A DNA stretch of 64,000 bases from an uncultured Paracoccaceae bacterium (GTDB lineage: Bacteria; Pseudomonadota; Alphaproteobacteria; Rhodobacterales; Rhodobacteraceae): NCBI GenBank assembly GCA_947497985.1, contig CANMIX010000005.1, forward strand, positions 1-64,000. Direction: 5' to 3'. A program made the position numbers and the translations under genes. Below, one piece after another: positions 9,224 through 17,359 of the stretch. How positions within the stretch are numbered: the first letter of the stretch is position 1; every line of letters starts with the position of its first letter. Below the pieces are notes generated by a model, which saw only the letters and a list, made by a program, of their open reading frames with translations, did no database searches and was not told where the DNA came from.

Positions 9224-10141
9224 ATGTCTTACGCTGTTCGCAAGATTTCAGCTGCCATGATATCGCACCAACCGCTATTCGGTGTGTTAGCCGGACTTCT
9301 GGCGTCAGCGATATGGGGAGCTTACCTGTCTCTTTCACGGGTCGGGGTTACTTCCGGTTTGGATTGGTTCGATGTTGCGTTCGTGCGCTACGTTGTCGCC
9401 GGGCCTTTCGTTGCGTTCATCTGGACCACAACCTACGCAGGAACCCGCCCGATTGTGACGCTAGGTCAAGCCAGCGTTGTTGCCGCGCTTTTGGGTCCCC
9501 CATTTATCTTTGTGAGCGTTGGGGGGTATGCATATGCGCCCTTGGCCCATGGCGCGGTCATCTTGCCAACAACGCTCACGCTCGGGGGCTACGCCCTGGC
9601 CCGCCTTTTCCTGAAGCAGAGACTGTCGCTGCTGCAAATGGGCGGTGTGGTCACCATTTTAACCGGGTTGTTTGTGATCACCGGCGTCGGAAATCTGGGT
9701 GGTTCCAGGGGCGTGTTGCGCGGTGACCTGATGTTCGCCCTGGCCGGATTGTTGTGGTCAGGCTTCAGCGTTCTGCAGCAACGGTGGAAATTGAATGCCG
9801 TTGATGTGACGCTTGTTGTGTCACTCGCAGGTTTTTTGTCCATCGTTCCTGCCTATCTGTCGCTCAGAGGGGTAAGCGTCGTATCCAACCTGACAGCCCC
9901 CATGCTTGCGACACAGATTATCGTACAGGGGGTGTTGTCTGGCGTGGTCGCGATGATTGCATTCTCGCAAGCGGTCAAGTTGCTAGGTGCGACCAATGCT
10001 GCAACGTTTCCTGCCTTAGTTCCTGGTTTCGCATTGTTGATCGGGATCCCTTTGACAATGGAAATACCAACTCCGGTTCAATACATAGGGATCGCAATCC
10101 TCGCCTTGGGTTTGTGCATTTCGCTTGCTGAGAAAAATTAA
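9224..10141 (+). CDS. EamA/DMT-family transporter
   Basis: Ten hydrophobic segments in two EamA repeats, typical for a drug/metabolite exporter of about 305 residues. The start is ambiguous: ATG 9224 has GGGAAG at a good distance, while ATG 9203 almost touches the previous stop. The first repeat begins FGVLAGLLASAIWG and the second GDLMFALAGLLWSGFSVLQQRW. It is co-transcribed with the DJ-1/PfpI gene. The substrate cannot be told from sequence. Confidence 0.8.
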   Translation: MSYAVRKISAAMISHQPLFGVLAGLLASAIWGAYLSLSRVGVTSGLDWFDVAFVRYVVAGPFVAFIWTTTYAGTRPIVTLGQASVVAALLGPPFIFVSVGGYAYAPLAHGAVILPTTLTLGGYALARLFLKQRLSLLQMGGVVTILTGLFVITGVGNLGGSRGVLRGDLMFALAGLLWSGFSVLQQRWKLNAVDVTLVVSLAGFLSIVPAYLSLRGVSVVSNLTAPMLATQIIVQGVLSGVVAMIAFSQAVKLLGATNAATFPALVPGFALLIGIPLTMEIPTPVQYIGIAILALGLCISLAEKN

Positions 10142-10289
10142 CTTAACCGAGCATTGGAGATCGTTAATGATTAGATGCTAGCACCTAAACAATGTCGACA
10201 ACTTCACAGCTCGAAACATAAGGCTCGACGGCCTGATCCTCCCCCACTGAAGTGGTCCTCCGCTATGTTTAGGAAAATGGAGGAAACAC

Positions 10290-10568
10290 ATGTCCAACAA
10301 GCGACCCAAGCCCGAAGAGATTGTCACGAAGTCACGGCAAGTTGAGGTTCTGACGGGGCAAGGGATGCCACGTCTGGATGCGATCCGGCAGATCGGTGTG
10401 ACTGAACAGACATTCTATCGCTGGAAGAAGAAGTACGGCGGGATGGGTGCGGATCAATTGAAGGAACTCAAACGCCTACAGAAAGAAAATGAGCGGTTGA
10501 GAAAGGCTGTATCGGATTTGACGCTGGACAAACTGATCTTGGCGGAGGCGGCAAAGGGAAACTTCTAA
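10290..10568 (+). CDS. IS3-family transposase OrfA
   Basis: 92 residues with a strong GGAGG site. It has a helix-turn-helix (GMPRLDAIRQIGVTEQTFYR, then WKKKYGG) followed by a leucine-zipper-like helix (LKELKRLQKENERLRKAVSD). It ends just after the slippery heptamer, as usual for IS3 elements. It is intact. Confidence 0.95.
   Translation: MSNKRPKPEEIVTKSRQVEVLTGQGMPRLDAIRQIGVTEQTFYRWKKKYGGMGADQLKELKRLQKENERLRKAVSDLTLDKLILAEAAKGNF
10556..10562 (+). promoter_or_regulatory. -1 ribosomal frameshift site GGGAAAC
   Basis: G GGA AAC lies in the correct phase (preceding codon aag, then gga aac) at the end of orfA. Slipping by -1 enters the orfB frame directly (reading G-K-L-L-S-P-A-R). This is the expected way to make the OrfAB transposase. 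Confidence 0.7.
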
Positions 10569-10757
10569 GCCCCGCGCGTCGTCGTGCTTGCATTGATCGT
10601 GTTCGTGCTGAGCTGCATGTCTCGGAGCGCCGCGCGTGCCGCGTTCTGAGACAACATCTATCTACGCAACGCAAAATGCCTAAAGGTCGTGCCGATGAAG
10701 AACGATTGGTGGCCGATATGATCGAACTGACCCGGCAGTATGGCCGCTACGGCTATC

Positions 10758-10797
10758 CACTGCCTGGCAGGGCATTGCGCAGCAATGTCCCGAGAGG
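10758..10797 (+). repeat. Palindromic insertion 1 in orfB (40 bp)
   Basis: It sits between GGCTATC and GTCGGATC, splitting the codons for Gly-Tyr-Arg-Arg-Ile. It begins CACTGCCTGGCAG and contains the hairpin GGGCATTGC-GCA-GCAATGTCCC, then CGAGAGG. It is related, in opposite orientation, to insertion 3. Confidence 0.8.
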
Positions 10798-10874
10798 GTC
10801 GGATCGCTGCACTGCTGAGAGATGCTGGCTGGCATGTGAATGACAAGCGCATCGAACGCCTGTGGCGACGGGAG

Positions 10875-10920
10875 CGCGGAGGATCAGAAAACAGTCTGGG
10901 AGACTGTTTGCCCGACAAGC
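10875..10920 (+). repeat. Palindromic insertion 2 in orfB (46 bp, net 43)
   Basis: It lies between codons for Trp-Arg-Arg-Glu and Leu-Lys-Val-Pro, where the family has one Gly codon. It contains a perfect hairpin AAACAGTCT-GGG-AGACTGTTT. It differs in sequence from insertions 1 and 3. Confidence 0.75.
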
Positions 10921-10965
10921 CTAAAAGTACCAATGAAACAACCAAAGAAGGGGCGGCTTTGGTTG

Positions 10966-11009
10966 CATCCCTCTCGTGACATTCCTTCGGAATACACTGC
11001 CGGGCAGTG
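10966..11009 (-). repeat. Palindromic insertion 3 in orfB (44 bp, net 41), same family as insertion 1
   Basis: It lies between Arg-Leu-Trp-Leu and Asp-Gly-Ser-Cys, replacing one Asn codon. Its reverse complement begins CACTGCCCGGCAG and ends AATGTCACGAGAGGGATG, close to insertion 1 along its whole length, with the loop arms changed in a compensating way (ATTCC...GGAAT against ATTGC...GCAAT). Confidence 0.8.
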
Positions 11010-11251
11010 GATGGGTCGTGCGTTCGATTGCGGCCTGAACACCGCGATCATGTGTGGTCCTACGACTTCGTGCATTGTCGGACTGACGACGGAAAGGCGT
11101 TCCGTACGCTCAACATCGTCGATGAATACAGCCGGGAATTTTTGGCCAATACGGTGGATCGCAAGCTGAACTCCGGCAACGTCATCGACGTTTTGAGCGA
11201 TCTGTTCATCCTGCGCGGCGTGCCGTCGTTCATACGATCCGATAACGGCCC

Positions 11252-11290
11252 GCTCGCCATTGTGCTTGAACCAATGGCGCACAAACTCGC
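11252..11290 (+). repeat. Palindromic insertion 4 in orfB (39 bp, net 35)
   Basis: It directly follows the SDNGP motif and replaces the last base of Pro and the Glu codon before Phe-Val-Ala. It contains a perfect hairpin CGCCATTG-tgcttgaac-CAATGGCG. It is not obviously related to insertions 1 and 3. Confidence 0.75.
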
Positions 11291-11609
11291 TTCGTCGCTG
11301 GGGCAGTCCAAGACTGGATCAAAGCGGTTGGAGCCAAGACGGCTTACATCGAACCTGGCTCGCCGTGGGAGAACGGATACTGCGAAAGCTTCAACGCTCG
11401 GTTCAGGGACGAGTTCTTGAACGGCGAAATCTTCTATAGCCTGCGTGAAGCCCAAATACTCATCGAACAATGGAGAAAACACTACAACACGAAACGCCCC
11501 CATAGTGCTCTGGGTTATCGCCCACCGGCCCCCGAAACCATCGTCCAGATGGACCCAAGGCCGGTCATGCACTAACAATCAAATTGGACCACTCAGGTGG
11601 GGCTGACCA

Positions 11610-11972
11610 GGTTTTGTGGTGAACCACAAGAAAGTCAGGCGCATCTATACCGAAGAGAAGCTGCAGGTGCGGCGCAGAGGTGGTCGCAAGCGTGCGTTGG
11701 GCACTAGAAAGCCAATGGAGCTGCCGGATGGACCGAACCAACGCTGGAGCTTGGATCTCGTGTCAGACGCGCTGACAGACGGACGTCATTTCCGCATCTC
11801 GGCTGTTGTGGATGATTACAGTCGAGAGAACCTAGTGTTGGTCGCGGACACGTCCCTGTCAGGGCATCGTGTCGTGCGTGAGCTGGATAAGATCATCGCC
11901 GAACGCGGTATGCCGAAGACGATTGTGTCGGACAACGGCACCGAGTTCACCAGCATGGCGATCCTCAAATGG
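11610..11972 (+). pseudogene. Relict of a second IS3-type transposase OrfB, truncated at both ends
   Basis: It translates from VNHKKVRRIYTEEKLQVRRR through RWSLDLVSDALTDGRHFRI (first Asp) to TIVSDNGTEFTSMAILKW (second Asp), then loses similarity at about 11972. It starts exactly at the right end of the IS at 10234-11609 and lacks the catalytic Glu and both termini. The missing left part is not found on the far side of that IS, so a deletion accompanied or followed the insertion. Confidence 0.85.
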
Positions 11973-11974
11973 GT

Positions 11975-12475
11975 TCACCTCAGCACAGGTCCAGAAATTC
12001 TTGCGTTCTTGCGCGAGGCTCTTGCAACGCGACGCAGGGCATCGTGTGCAACAAGGATGTGAAACGGCATGATGCAGGCTAAATAGATGCGCCCGCCCAG
12101 ATTGTGCCGATGTACCCATGTCGCAAGGGATACACGGCCGTCGCCCGAGATAACCGACACACGGAAGTCGAGGTGCGCATCGTTAAACCCGGCGATCAGC
12201 TCTTCTGAGGTTTCGCTTTGCACTGGAAAAGGGCCAACCTTATCCTTTGCGTCGGGGCCGTCAGTTAACAGCCCCAAAGGTGTAACAACCACACTACGCA
12301 GCATGAGAAGCAACCGTGCCCACCATGGAAAGTCAGTGATAATTTCAGCTGCTTGGCGCGGTGTCATTACTGCATCGGTGACATAACAATCCAAAAAATC
12401 GCCGGTCTTAAAATGCAACCAAAGGAGACTGTTTTCGGGCAAATCGCAGTGCTTTACAGGAACTGGTTGAAACAT
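11975..12475 (-). CDS. DUF2867 domain protein
   Basis: About 166 residues when started at ATG 12475; the longer frame to 12718 overlaps the upstream gene and lacks family character. The body (SLLWLHFKTGDFLDCYVTDA, ITDFPWWARLLLMLRSVVVT, and a C-terminal IYLACIMPFHILVAHDALRR) is DUF2867-like, a family of unknown function. The stop lies within a few bases of the IS relict, so the last residues may be altered. Fifteen bases separate it from the upstream membrane-protein gene, giving a two-gene operon divergent from a LysR gene. Confidence 0.7.
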   Translation of the reverse strand: MFQPVPVKHCDLPENSLLWLHFKTGDFLDCYVTDAVMTPRQAAEIITDFPWWARLLLMLRSVVVTPLGLLTDGPDAKDKVGPFPVQSETSEELIAGFNDAHLDFRVSVISGDGRVSLATWVHRHNLGGRIYLACIMPFHILVAHDALRRVARASRKNARISGPVLR

Positions 12476-12489
12476 GTTGGGGCCTATTT

Positions 12490-12864
12490 TCACTTTAGAA
12501 TTTGGCTGCAAATGCCGAATACTGAGATGGAAAGAAACAATGGCATTGGCGGGAACTTGAACGGATTGACACCCTCCTGCAAGGCGACAAAGCCGGCCGA
12601 GACGGCCAGCCCGCCAGCAAGCAGCCCGTTGAAGCTTACCAAAAGGGTGTCCTCCATGACAAAGCCCGAGCCAAATCCGATGCTCATCGCAAGCATTAGA
12701 ATAGAATTCGCCCGCCATGAGAACGTCAAGGTTCTGCGCGGGTCTTCTGGCAAGGATCTGTTATCCAGTATCGGGGCCGCGTTCTGTTTGGTGCCGATTG
12801 TAATGTGCGTGAAGAGAGCCAATAAAGTGACGGCTGTCGCTAAACCTAGCAAAAGGGATGTCAT
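12490..12864 (-). CDS. Small membrane protein (four predicted TM segments)
   Basis: 124 residues. AGGAA precedes the ATG. Hydrophobic segments lie at about residues 3-22, 50-70, 76-96 and 105-122. I do not recognise a family. It is the first gene of the operon with the DUF2867 gene and is divergent from the LysR gene 100 bp away, its likely regulator. Confidence 0.65.
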   Translation of the reverse strand: MTSLLLGLATAVTLLALFTHITIGTKQNAAPILDNRSLPEDPRRTLTFSWRANSILMLAMSIGFGSGFVMEDTLLVSFNGLLAGGLAVSAGFVALQEGVNPFKFPPMPLFLSISVFGICSQILK

Positions 12865-12963
12865 GGCGCGTTCCTAACTGTTGTGTTCGAAATCAGTAAC
12901 TAGTCCCAGAAAGATCACACGTATAGTTGCCAAAATGAATGCACCACTTCTAAACTTGCAACC

Positions 12964-13824
12964 ATGATGGACTGGAACGACTACCCAATCGTGCTCGCGA
13001 TAGCGCGCCACCGCAGCCTTTACCGTGCGGCACGTGACCTTGATGTTGCCGTGTCGACCGTGATGCGGCGCCTCGCACAAATCGAAACACGCGCCGGGCT
13101 TGCGTTGTTCCACAAAACCCAAGACGGACATGAACCCACTGCGGCAGGCGACATCATTATTGCAAAGGCAGAAGAGATGGAGGCGTTGTCTCGGTCCGTC
13201 GAACTCTCTCTTCAAGCGGAACGCAGCGCGCAAGAACGCACCCTTCGGATCAGCGCCAGTCAGGTCATCGCCCCATTTTTTGTCGCCAAACATCTGTCAG
13301 CACTCAAGCGGGCGTGTCCTGAACATGAGATTATACTTACTATAACTGATAAAAGCCCAAGTCAGGGCATCGAAGGTTTTGACGTTTCTCTTTGGCCTTC
13401 CTCGCCGTCTAATGAGGACCTTTTTGGGCGGAAGTTGACAAACGTGAAATGGGCAACGTTTGGAGCATCGGATGCGACAGCGATCACGCCTGACAGAGAC
13501 GAAATAATCGAAATTATTGGGTTAGATAACAGCGCGCAATACCGGCCTTTGTCGGGAGAAGACATCCCTCCGACCACCGCGACCAATTCGCTTATCGCTG
13601 CTGCTGCCATGGCTTCTGCTACTGAAGGCCTTGCCTTTTTACCCTGCATTCTCGGGCGGAGTTTTTTACGACTAAAGCAACTCACCCCAGCGCAGGACCA
13701 TCACATCGGGCAACTTTGGGCGATCTATCGCAAGGACACGACACAACTACCGCAAGTTCGGGCCGCTCTCGGCGCCCTCGTCAAAGCAGCTGTCCAAGAT
13801 AAAAACCTTTTTTTGGGACTTTGA
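12964..13824 (+). CDS. LysR-family transcriptional regulator
   Basis: 286 residues. The N-terminal winged helix is YPIVLAIARHRSLYRAARDL followed by VAVSTVMRRLAQIETRAGLA. The effector domain is short and atypical in the middle, with a late conserved stretch ASATEGLAFLPCILGR. There is no strong ribosome site before the tandem ATG. It is divergent from the membrane/DUF2867 pair. Confidence 0.8.
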   Translation: MMDWNDYPIVLAIARHRSLYRAARDLDVAVSTVMRRLAQIETRAGLALFHKTQDGHEPTAAGDIIIAKAEEMEALSRSVELSLQAERSAQERTLRISASQVIAPFFVAKHLSALKRACPEHEIILTITDKSPSQGIEGFDVSLWPSSPSNEDLFGRKLTNVKWATFGASDATAITPDRDEIIEIIGLDNSAQYRPLSGEDIPPTTATNSLIAAAAMASATEGLAFLPCILGRSFLRLKQLTPAQDHHIGQLWAIYRKDTTQLPQVRAALGALVKAAVQDKNLFLGL

Positions 13825-14528
13825 CTGTCACCGATGAAGGTTCTATCGCATCGTTGAAAGCGGCATGAGACGGGTGTGCACTCTGGACGCAATTATTCTT
13901 TGAATGCGGCGAACTGCTTGACGATAGATGGTCCCTGCGTGCCGCATTGAGCATTGCGGATCACGTGAGAAACCCAAACCCCTGCAAGGTTAGGTTAGCT
14001 GACATTTTTTTGTTGGGTGCGGGGATCGTCGGACAACTGTACAAATTTATCCTGACATGGTCCAAGGATCTTAGATAAAGCGGACATTGTTGAAGTTGTG
14101 GCGAAAACCCGCTTCGTCCGCCTCCTTGCCGTTCGATGGTGTTTGTCGGCTGCACCTGCGGCGAAGGTCTGCTCTTGCCATTGCTCGTGCAGCATGTGCC
14201 CGCAACCCGGGTAACAGATCCCAGCGCTTTGCAAATGTCGCTAACCGCGCTTCGCGGCCATTGGTGCGGAGGCAGCATCGTTCCAACCTGTAGCGACGCT
14301 TTGAACGTCCGCTCTTGGGAAAGCCGCCAGTTGCTTTCGCACATGTAGCGAAGCTGGCACCGCGTCGGAAGGGAATGTCGTGTTTGGGCTGCTTGGCGTC
14401 ATCTGGCGGCGGTGACGAGGCGCGGGTTCGCAGCGCCGCAAAGCGGCTCTGAGCCCAAATTACAGTTTTTCTGCATCGCAGCCAAAACCTGAATTTCTCA
14501 AATTCATTGGTAAACGGCCGCTCTCAAC
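13825..14528. repeat. Intergenic mosaic of dispersed repeats, copy B (about 14129-14460)
   Basis: 14225-14395 is a diverged copy of 6020-6190. 14129-14165 (ccgttcgatggtgtttgtc and on) is nearly identical to 18120-18156. 14394-14458 (gcgtcatctggc and on) resembles 18176-18254. Several short frames cross the region on both strands but none is a gene. Confidence 0.75.
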
Positions 14529-15077
14529 CTAGAAGCCGCACAGATCCAATATCTGCGTACTCTCTTCAGCAACCAAGAATGGCGTAAATGTGAGGCCTCC
14601 GATGATAAGGGCTGTGATTGAACAAAGCAAAACAGCGCCTGCTCCCATGTCTTTGGCGAGACCGATCTGGGCGTTGGTATCCGTTGTTATAGCATCGCAG
14701 GCATTTTCGATTGCGGTGTTTATAATTTCAGATGCGATCACCATGCCGATACATAAGATGATCCAGCGCCAAGCTGCGAGGTCAATTTGCAAAACGACGC
14801 CCAACACAATGGCGCAGGCCGCCGCGCCCAAATGAATCCATGCGCTGTGTTCGCTGCGCAGAACGAGATACACGCCGTTAAATGCACACCGAAAACCACG
14901 TGCCCTGACGCGCCAATCAAATCGCATCGCTGGTGCGGGGCGCTGTATAGGAAGGGGGCGGCTTTCTAAACGCCATCTCAGCGGGTCAGCAGCCATTGAA
15001 CCAGGCAGCAGGCCAAGCTTACGAGCAAACCAAACAACGCTTCCAAACAAAAGCGCGATCACTGTACAGCAGATCAT
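14529..15077 (-). CDS. DgkA-like diacylglycerol/undecaprenol kinase family protein
   Basis: 182 residues. The C-terminal about 120 residues carry the small-kinase fold: RARGFRCAFNGVYLVLRSEH, three membrane segments, and the signature SEIINTAIENACDAI followed by GLAKDMGAGAV, with the glutamates and aspartates used for Mg-ATP. An N-terminal extension of about 60 residues with one hydrophobic segment is unusual for DgkA. The product should phosphorylate a lipid alcohol at the inner membrane. Its ATG overlaps the stop of the upstream gene by four bases, with a perfect GGAAGGAGGTG site inside that gene, so the two are translationally coupled. Confidence 0.8.
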   Translation of the reverse strand: MICCTVIALLFGSVVWFARKLGLLPGSMAADPLRWRLESRPLPIQRPAPAMRFDWRVRARGFRCAFNGVYLVLRSEHSAWIHLGAAACAIVLGVVLQIDLAAWRWIILCIGMVIASEIINTAIENACDAITTDTNAQIGLAKDMGAGAVLLCSITALIIGGLTFTPFLVAEESTQILDLCGF

Positions 15078-16963
15078 TGTGCACCTCCTTCCAGCGGGCG
15101 AACACTTATTGTCGCTCGACCAGCGAGCTGCGCTGTTAAAACGGCTTCACCATTGGGATCCGAACGACACATGTTTTGTTCTAGACCAGACACTTGATAC
15201 GTTGTGTTGGGAACCAGTCCAGCGATCGTAAACAAAGCGGTTGTTTCAGGTTTTGACGGGACCAATACACAGGTGAGTACGCCATCGTCGCAAACCGCTT
15301 TTGCGACAAGTACATCGGGGTAAGGTACGGATTTCAAATAGGAGGTTTGTGCTTGCACAGGCGATGTGACAAGTTCGCGTAAGCCATCAGTTCGTGCGAC
15401 CCGCGCAAACATATCGTTTGCATGTGCCCAGATGGACGCCTTTGGTCTGTGCGCAATACCATCCAGCGTATGCTCCGGCAGCTCTTGGGCAAGTGCATTT
15501 TTGATCTCTTCTGACGCTTTGCCGTCACCCATCTCCAGTGCCGCTGCAGCCGTCGCAGTGTAGCCCGCTGCGCGAGAAAACATGTAATTGCCCACATCGA
15601 CAGGCCAGATTACTTTACGCCAGTCCCGGCCTGCACGAGCGATCTGCATCACGGCCCATTGGCGTTTCGCGAGATCAGGGAATACGGCATTCAAGAAAAG
15701 ACAAGGGAAACTCTGCATGACCGCCCCACCTATGGCAGGGGCAGCAAGGCCCGTGTAACTTGATCGGAACGGAACAAATTGTCCTCTTGAGTCGATGAAT
15801 TCGGCTTCAAGGTGCGCTCTAAATGCAGGGGCAATGCTGTCCCAATGGTCCGTTTCATAAGTCGCATCATAGGCGCGGATCGCTGTCACAGTAATCGCGT
15901 TACACAGTGGGAACACCCAATTAGGCTCACAAGGTAGAAGTCCGTAGCCAGCTTGTTTGTATTGGTCGACCAGACCCTCAATGATCTCGTGGATGGTGTA
16001 GCTAAATACCTGCCCGTCTTTTGACGTACAGGTAAGCGCCATTGCATCGTCATCTAATGGATAACTAACTGCTTTTTGTTGATACAAGAGTTGTGCTGCG
16101 ACAAAGCCTGAATACATAATGTTGTCTCGGGCGAAGGGGTCACCGTTGGTATCAAAATTTCCCCAACTATTTTCGAGCTTCCAATACCCCCAAACTTTCG
16201 GGTCTGTTTGTTTTGCATTCAGGTTTGACTGAGCGGACGCCATATACCCAGCAAAGGCTGGCATTTGGGTCATCTGAACCATCGATAGCGCATACGAGAT
16301 GAAATTGAGCTGATACCGTAATGCAGCGGTTTGAAATTGATCCAAGACATCAAATCCATTGAAATCTGCCACGGGCTGCAAGGCGCGATCCAAGAGCAAT
16401 CGAATACAGGCGAGATCTTCATCCGTTAATCCGTCCGGCTTTGACACATCTGAAGCTTGCGTCTGTTGATAGGTGCTTAAGGCACGGTTGAGTTCTTCCC
16501 GTTTTGCAGGGAGCTGCCTCTTGTGAAACGCACTATAGGCGCTGATTAGAACAAAACCGATGGCTGGCACCGACAGAGCCCATGAGGTCTGACCCGACGG
16601 CGTCATCAACGTGGAAAGGAGAGCAAGGCCAAACCATGTCACGCAGGGCAAGATGACGCTCCCCGTCGCGAACCAAATCACCAAGGCAAGGCCAAATGCT
16701 GCCACACTAGCGAACAGCATCATCAGGGCTCCGATGTCCCAGCCTGTGAGAACAGCCGGTACGAAACCGAGACCAGGCAGCACTAGACCAAGCCCAAACG
16801 TTTGCCAATTGACGGAGGGCCCCAAAAAAACAAAGCAAAACCCAATCAGCGCCAGCAAAGCGTAACCTTTCAAGAGCCGCATTTGTTTTGCACGTGTTAT
16901 CGGTCCAATCTTGGACAAGTCAGTTGGATAGAATAGATTTTTGGAGCGTAAATTACTTTGCAT
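15074..16963 (-). CDS. Membrane-anchored linalool dehydratase/isomerase-family protein
   Basis: 629 residues from ATG 16963; a TTG six codons earlier is the alternative. The first about 150 residues hold four or five hydrophobic segments. The rest looks like an alpha/alpha barrel with the blocks GYWKLENSWGNFDTNGDPFA and RDNIMYSGFVAAQLLYQQ, and the pair CEPNWVFPLC, two cysteines nine residues apart, as in the catalytic pair of the Castellaniella defragrans enzyme LinD. A C-terminal stretch has beta character. LinD interconverts linalool, geraniol and myrcene; the substrate here is unknown. Following a winged-helix regulator and coupled to a lipid-alcohol kinase, it may act on an isoprenoid alcohol in the membrane, which is inference. 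Confidence 0.7.
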   Translation of the reverse strand: MQSNLRSKNLFYPTDLSKIGPITRAKQMRLLKGYALLALIGFCFVFLGPSVNWQTFGLGLVLPGLGFVPAVLTGWDIGALMMLFASVAAFGLALVIWFATGSVILPCVTWFGLALLSTLMTPSGQTSWALSVPAIGFVLISAYSAFHKRQLPAKREELNRALSTYQQTQASDVSKPDGLTDEDLACIRLLLDRALQPVADFNGFDVLDQFQTAALRYQLNFISYALSMVQMTQMPAFAGYMASAQSNLNAKQTDPKVWGYWKLENSWGNFDTNGDPFARDNIMYSGFVAAQLLYQQKAVSYPLDDDAMALTCTSKDGQVFSYTIHEIIEGLVDQYKQAGYGLLPCEPNWVFPLCNAITVTAIRAYDATYETDHWDSIAPAFRAHLEAEFIDSRGQFVPFRSSYTGLAAPAIGGAVMQSFPCLFLNAVFPDLAKRQWAVMQIARAGRDWRKVIWPVDVGNYMFSRAAGYTATAAAALEMGDGKASEEIKNALAQELPEHTLDGIAHRPKASIWAHANDMFARVARTDGLRELVTSPVQAQTSYLKSVPYPDVLVAKAVCDDGVLTCVLVPSKPETTALFTIAGLVPNTTYQVSGLEQNMCRSDPNGEAVLTAQLAGRATISVRPLEGGAQ

Positions 16964-16976
16964 CACAAAGTCTTTC
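16950..16976. promoter_or_regulatory. Degenerate second operator at the start of the LDI-family gene
   Basis: AAATTACTTT, seven bases, then AAAGTCTTTC: the left arm and the seven-base spacing equal those of the palindrome at 17960-17986, while the right arm is partly degenerate. It overlaps the start codon region of the LDI-family gene. Confidence 0.5.
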
Positions 16977-16986
16977 TTCAAATTTT

Positions 16987-17358
16987 TTAGAGGGCGGGTT
17001 TCGATTTCAAGTCGGTGGATGGAGCGGTTTCATCTGCAGTTGCATCCCTGACAATTCTTTCAAGCACCGCAACATACTCAAAGAACTGTCGCTGACCTTC
17101 TGCTGTGATCATACAATGGGTGTGAGGGCGGTTTTTCTCATACCCTTTTTCCACTGTTACCAAATCGGCATCTTGTAAGACTTTGATGTGTCGGCTCAAG
17201 TTGCCATCTGTGAGGTCGCACAAACGCTTTAATTCAACAAACGATAGCCCCTTTGGATGTGACACCAGAGACGTCAAAAGCCCAAGCCGAGCTTTTTCGT
17301 GAATTGTGCGCTCAAGCCCCTCATAGGAGAATCTAGCGCGATCAGTTTCGTCAGACAT
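16987..17358 (-). CDS. Winged-helix transcriptional regulator (HTH_34/ArsR-MarR-like)
   Basis: 123 residues from ATG 17358. RLGLLTSLVSHPKGLSFVEL, KRLCDLTDGNLSRHIKVLQD and ADLVTVEK form a compact winged helix of the type that represses small membrane-protein operons; no metal-binding cysteine pair is seen. It starts one base after the stop of the upstream membrane-protein gene. The palindrome ahead of the operon is its probable binding site, giving autoregulation. Confidence 0.8.
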   Translation of the reverse strand: MSDETDRARFSYEGLERTIHEKARLGLLTSLVSHPKGLSFVELKRLCDLTDGNLSRHIKVLQDADLVTVEKGYEKNRPHTHCMITAEGQRQFFEYVAVLERIVRDATADETAPSTDLKSKPAL

Positions 17359-17359
17359 T

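Larger units (their letters stand above)
10563..11575 (+). pseudogene. IS3-family transposase OrfB, broken by four palindromic insertions
   Basis: The DDE integrase is recognisable in pieces: RQYGRYGY, then RIAALLRDAGWHVNDKR, LKVPMKQPKKGRLWL, HVWSYDFV (first Asp), FIRSDNGP (second Asp) and [18 protein letters not shown] (Glu), ending in RPVMH. The pieces lie in frames 2, 0, 1, 0 and 2 in turn. Each switch coincides with an extra block of about 40 bp that has no counterpart in this protein family. The four net lengths sum to 1 mod 3. The protein cannot be made. Confidence 0.9.
10234..11609 (+). mobile_element. IS3-family insertion sequence with four internal palindromic insertions
   Basis: The ends are TGATCCTCCCCCACTGAAGT at the left and the related inverted repeat at the right (reverse complement begins TGGTCAGCCCCACCTGAGTG), both TG...CA. 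The element has orfA, a -1 slippery site and orfB. Removing four insertions (40, 43, 41 and 35 bp net) from orfB gives 1217 bp, an ordinary IS3-family size, and one continuous reading frame. No target duplication is visible: the flanking bases are gcc at the left and ggt at the right. The left and right flanks do not belong to one interrupted gene. A second copy of its right end opens this window. Confidence 0.9.
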
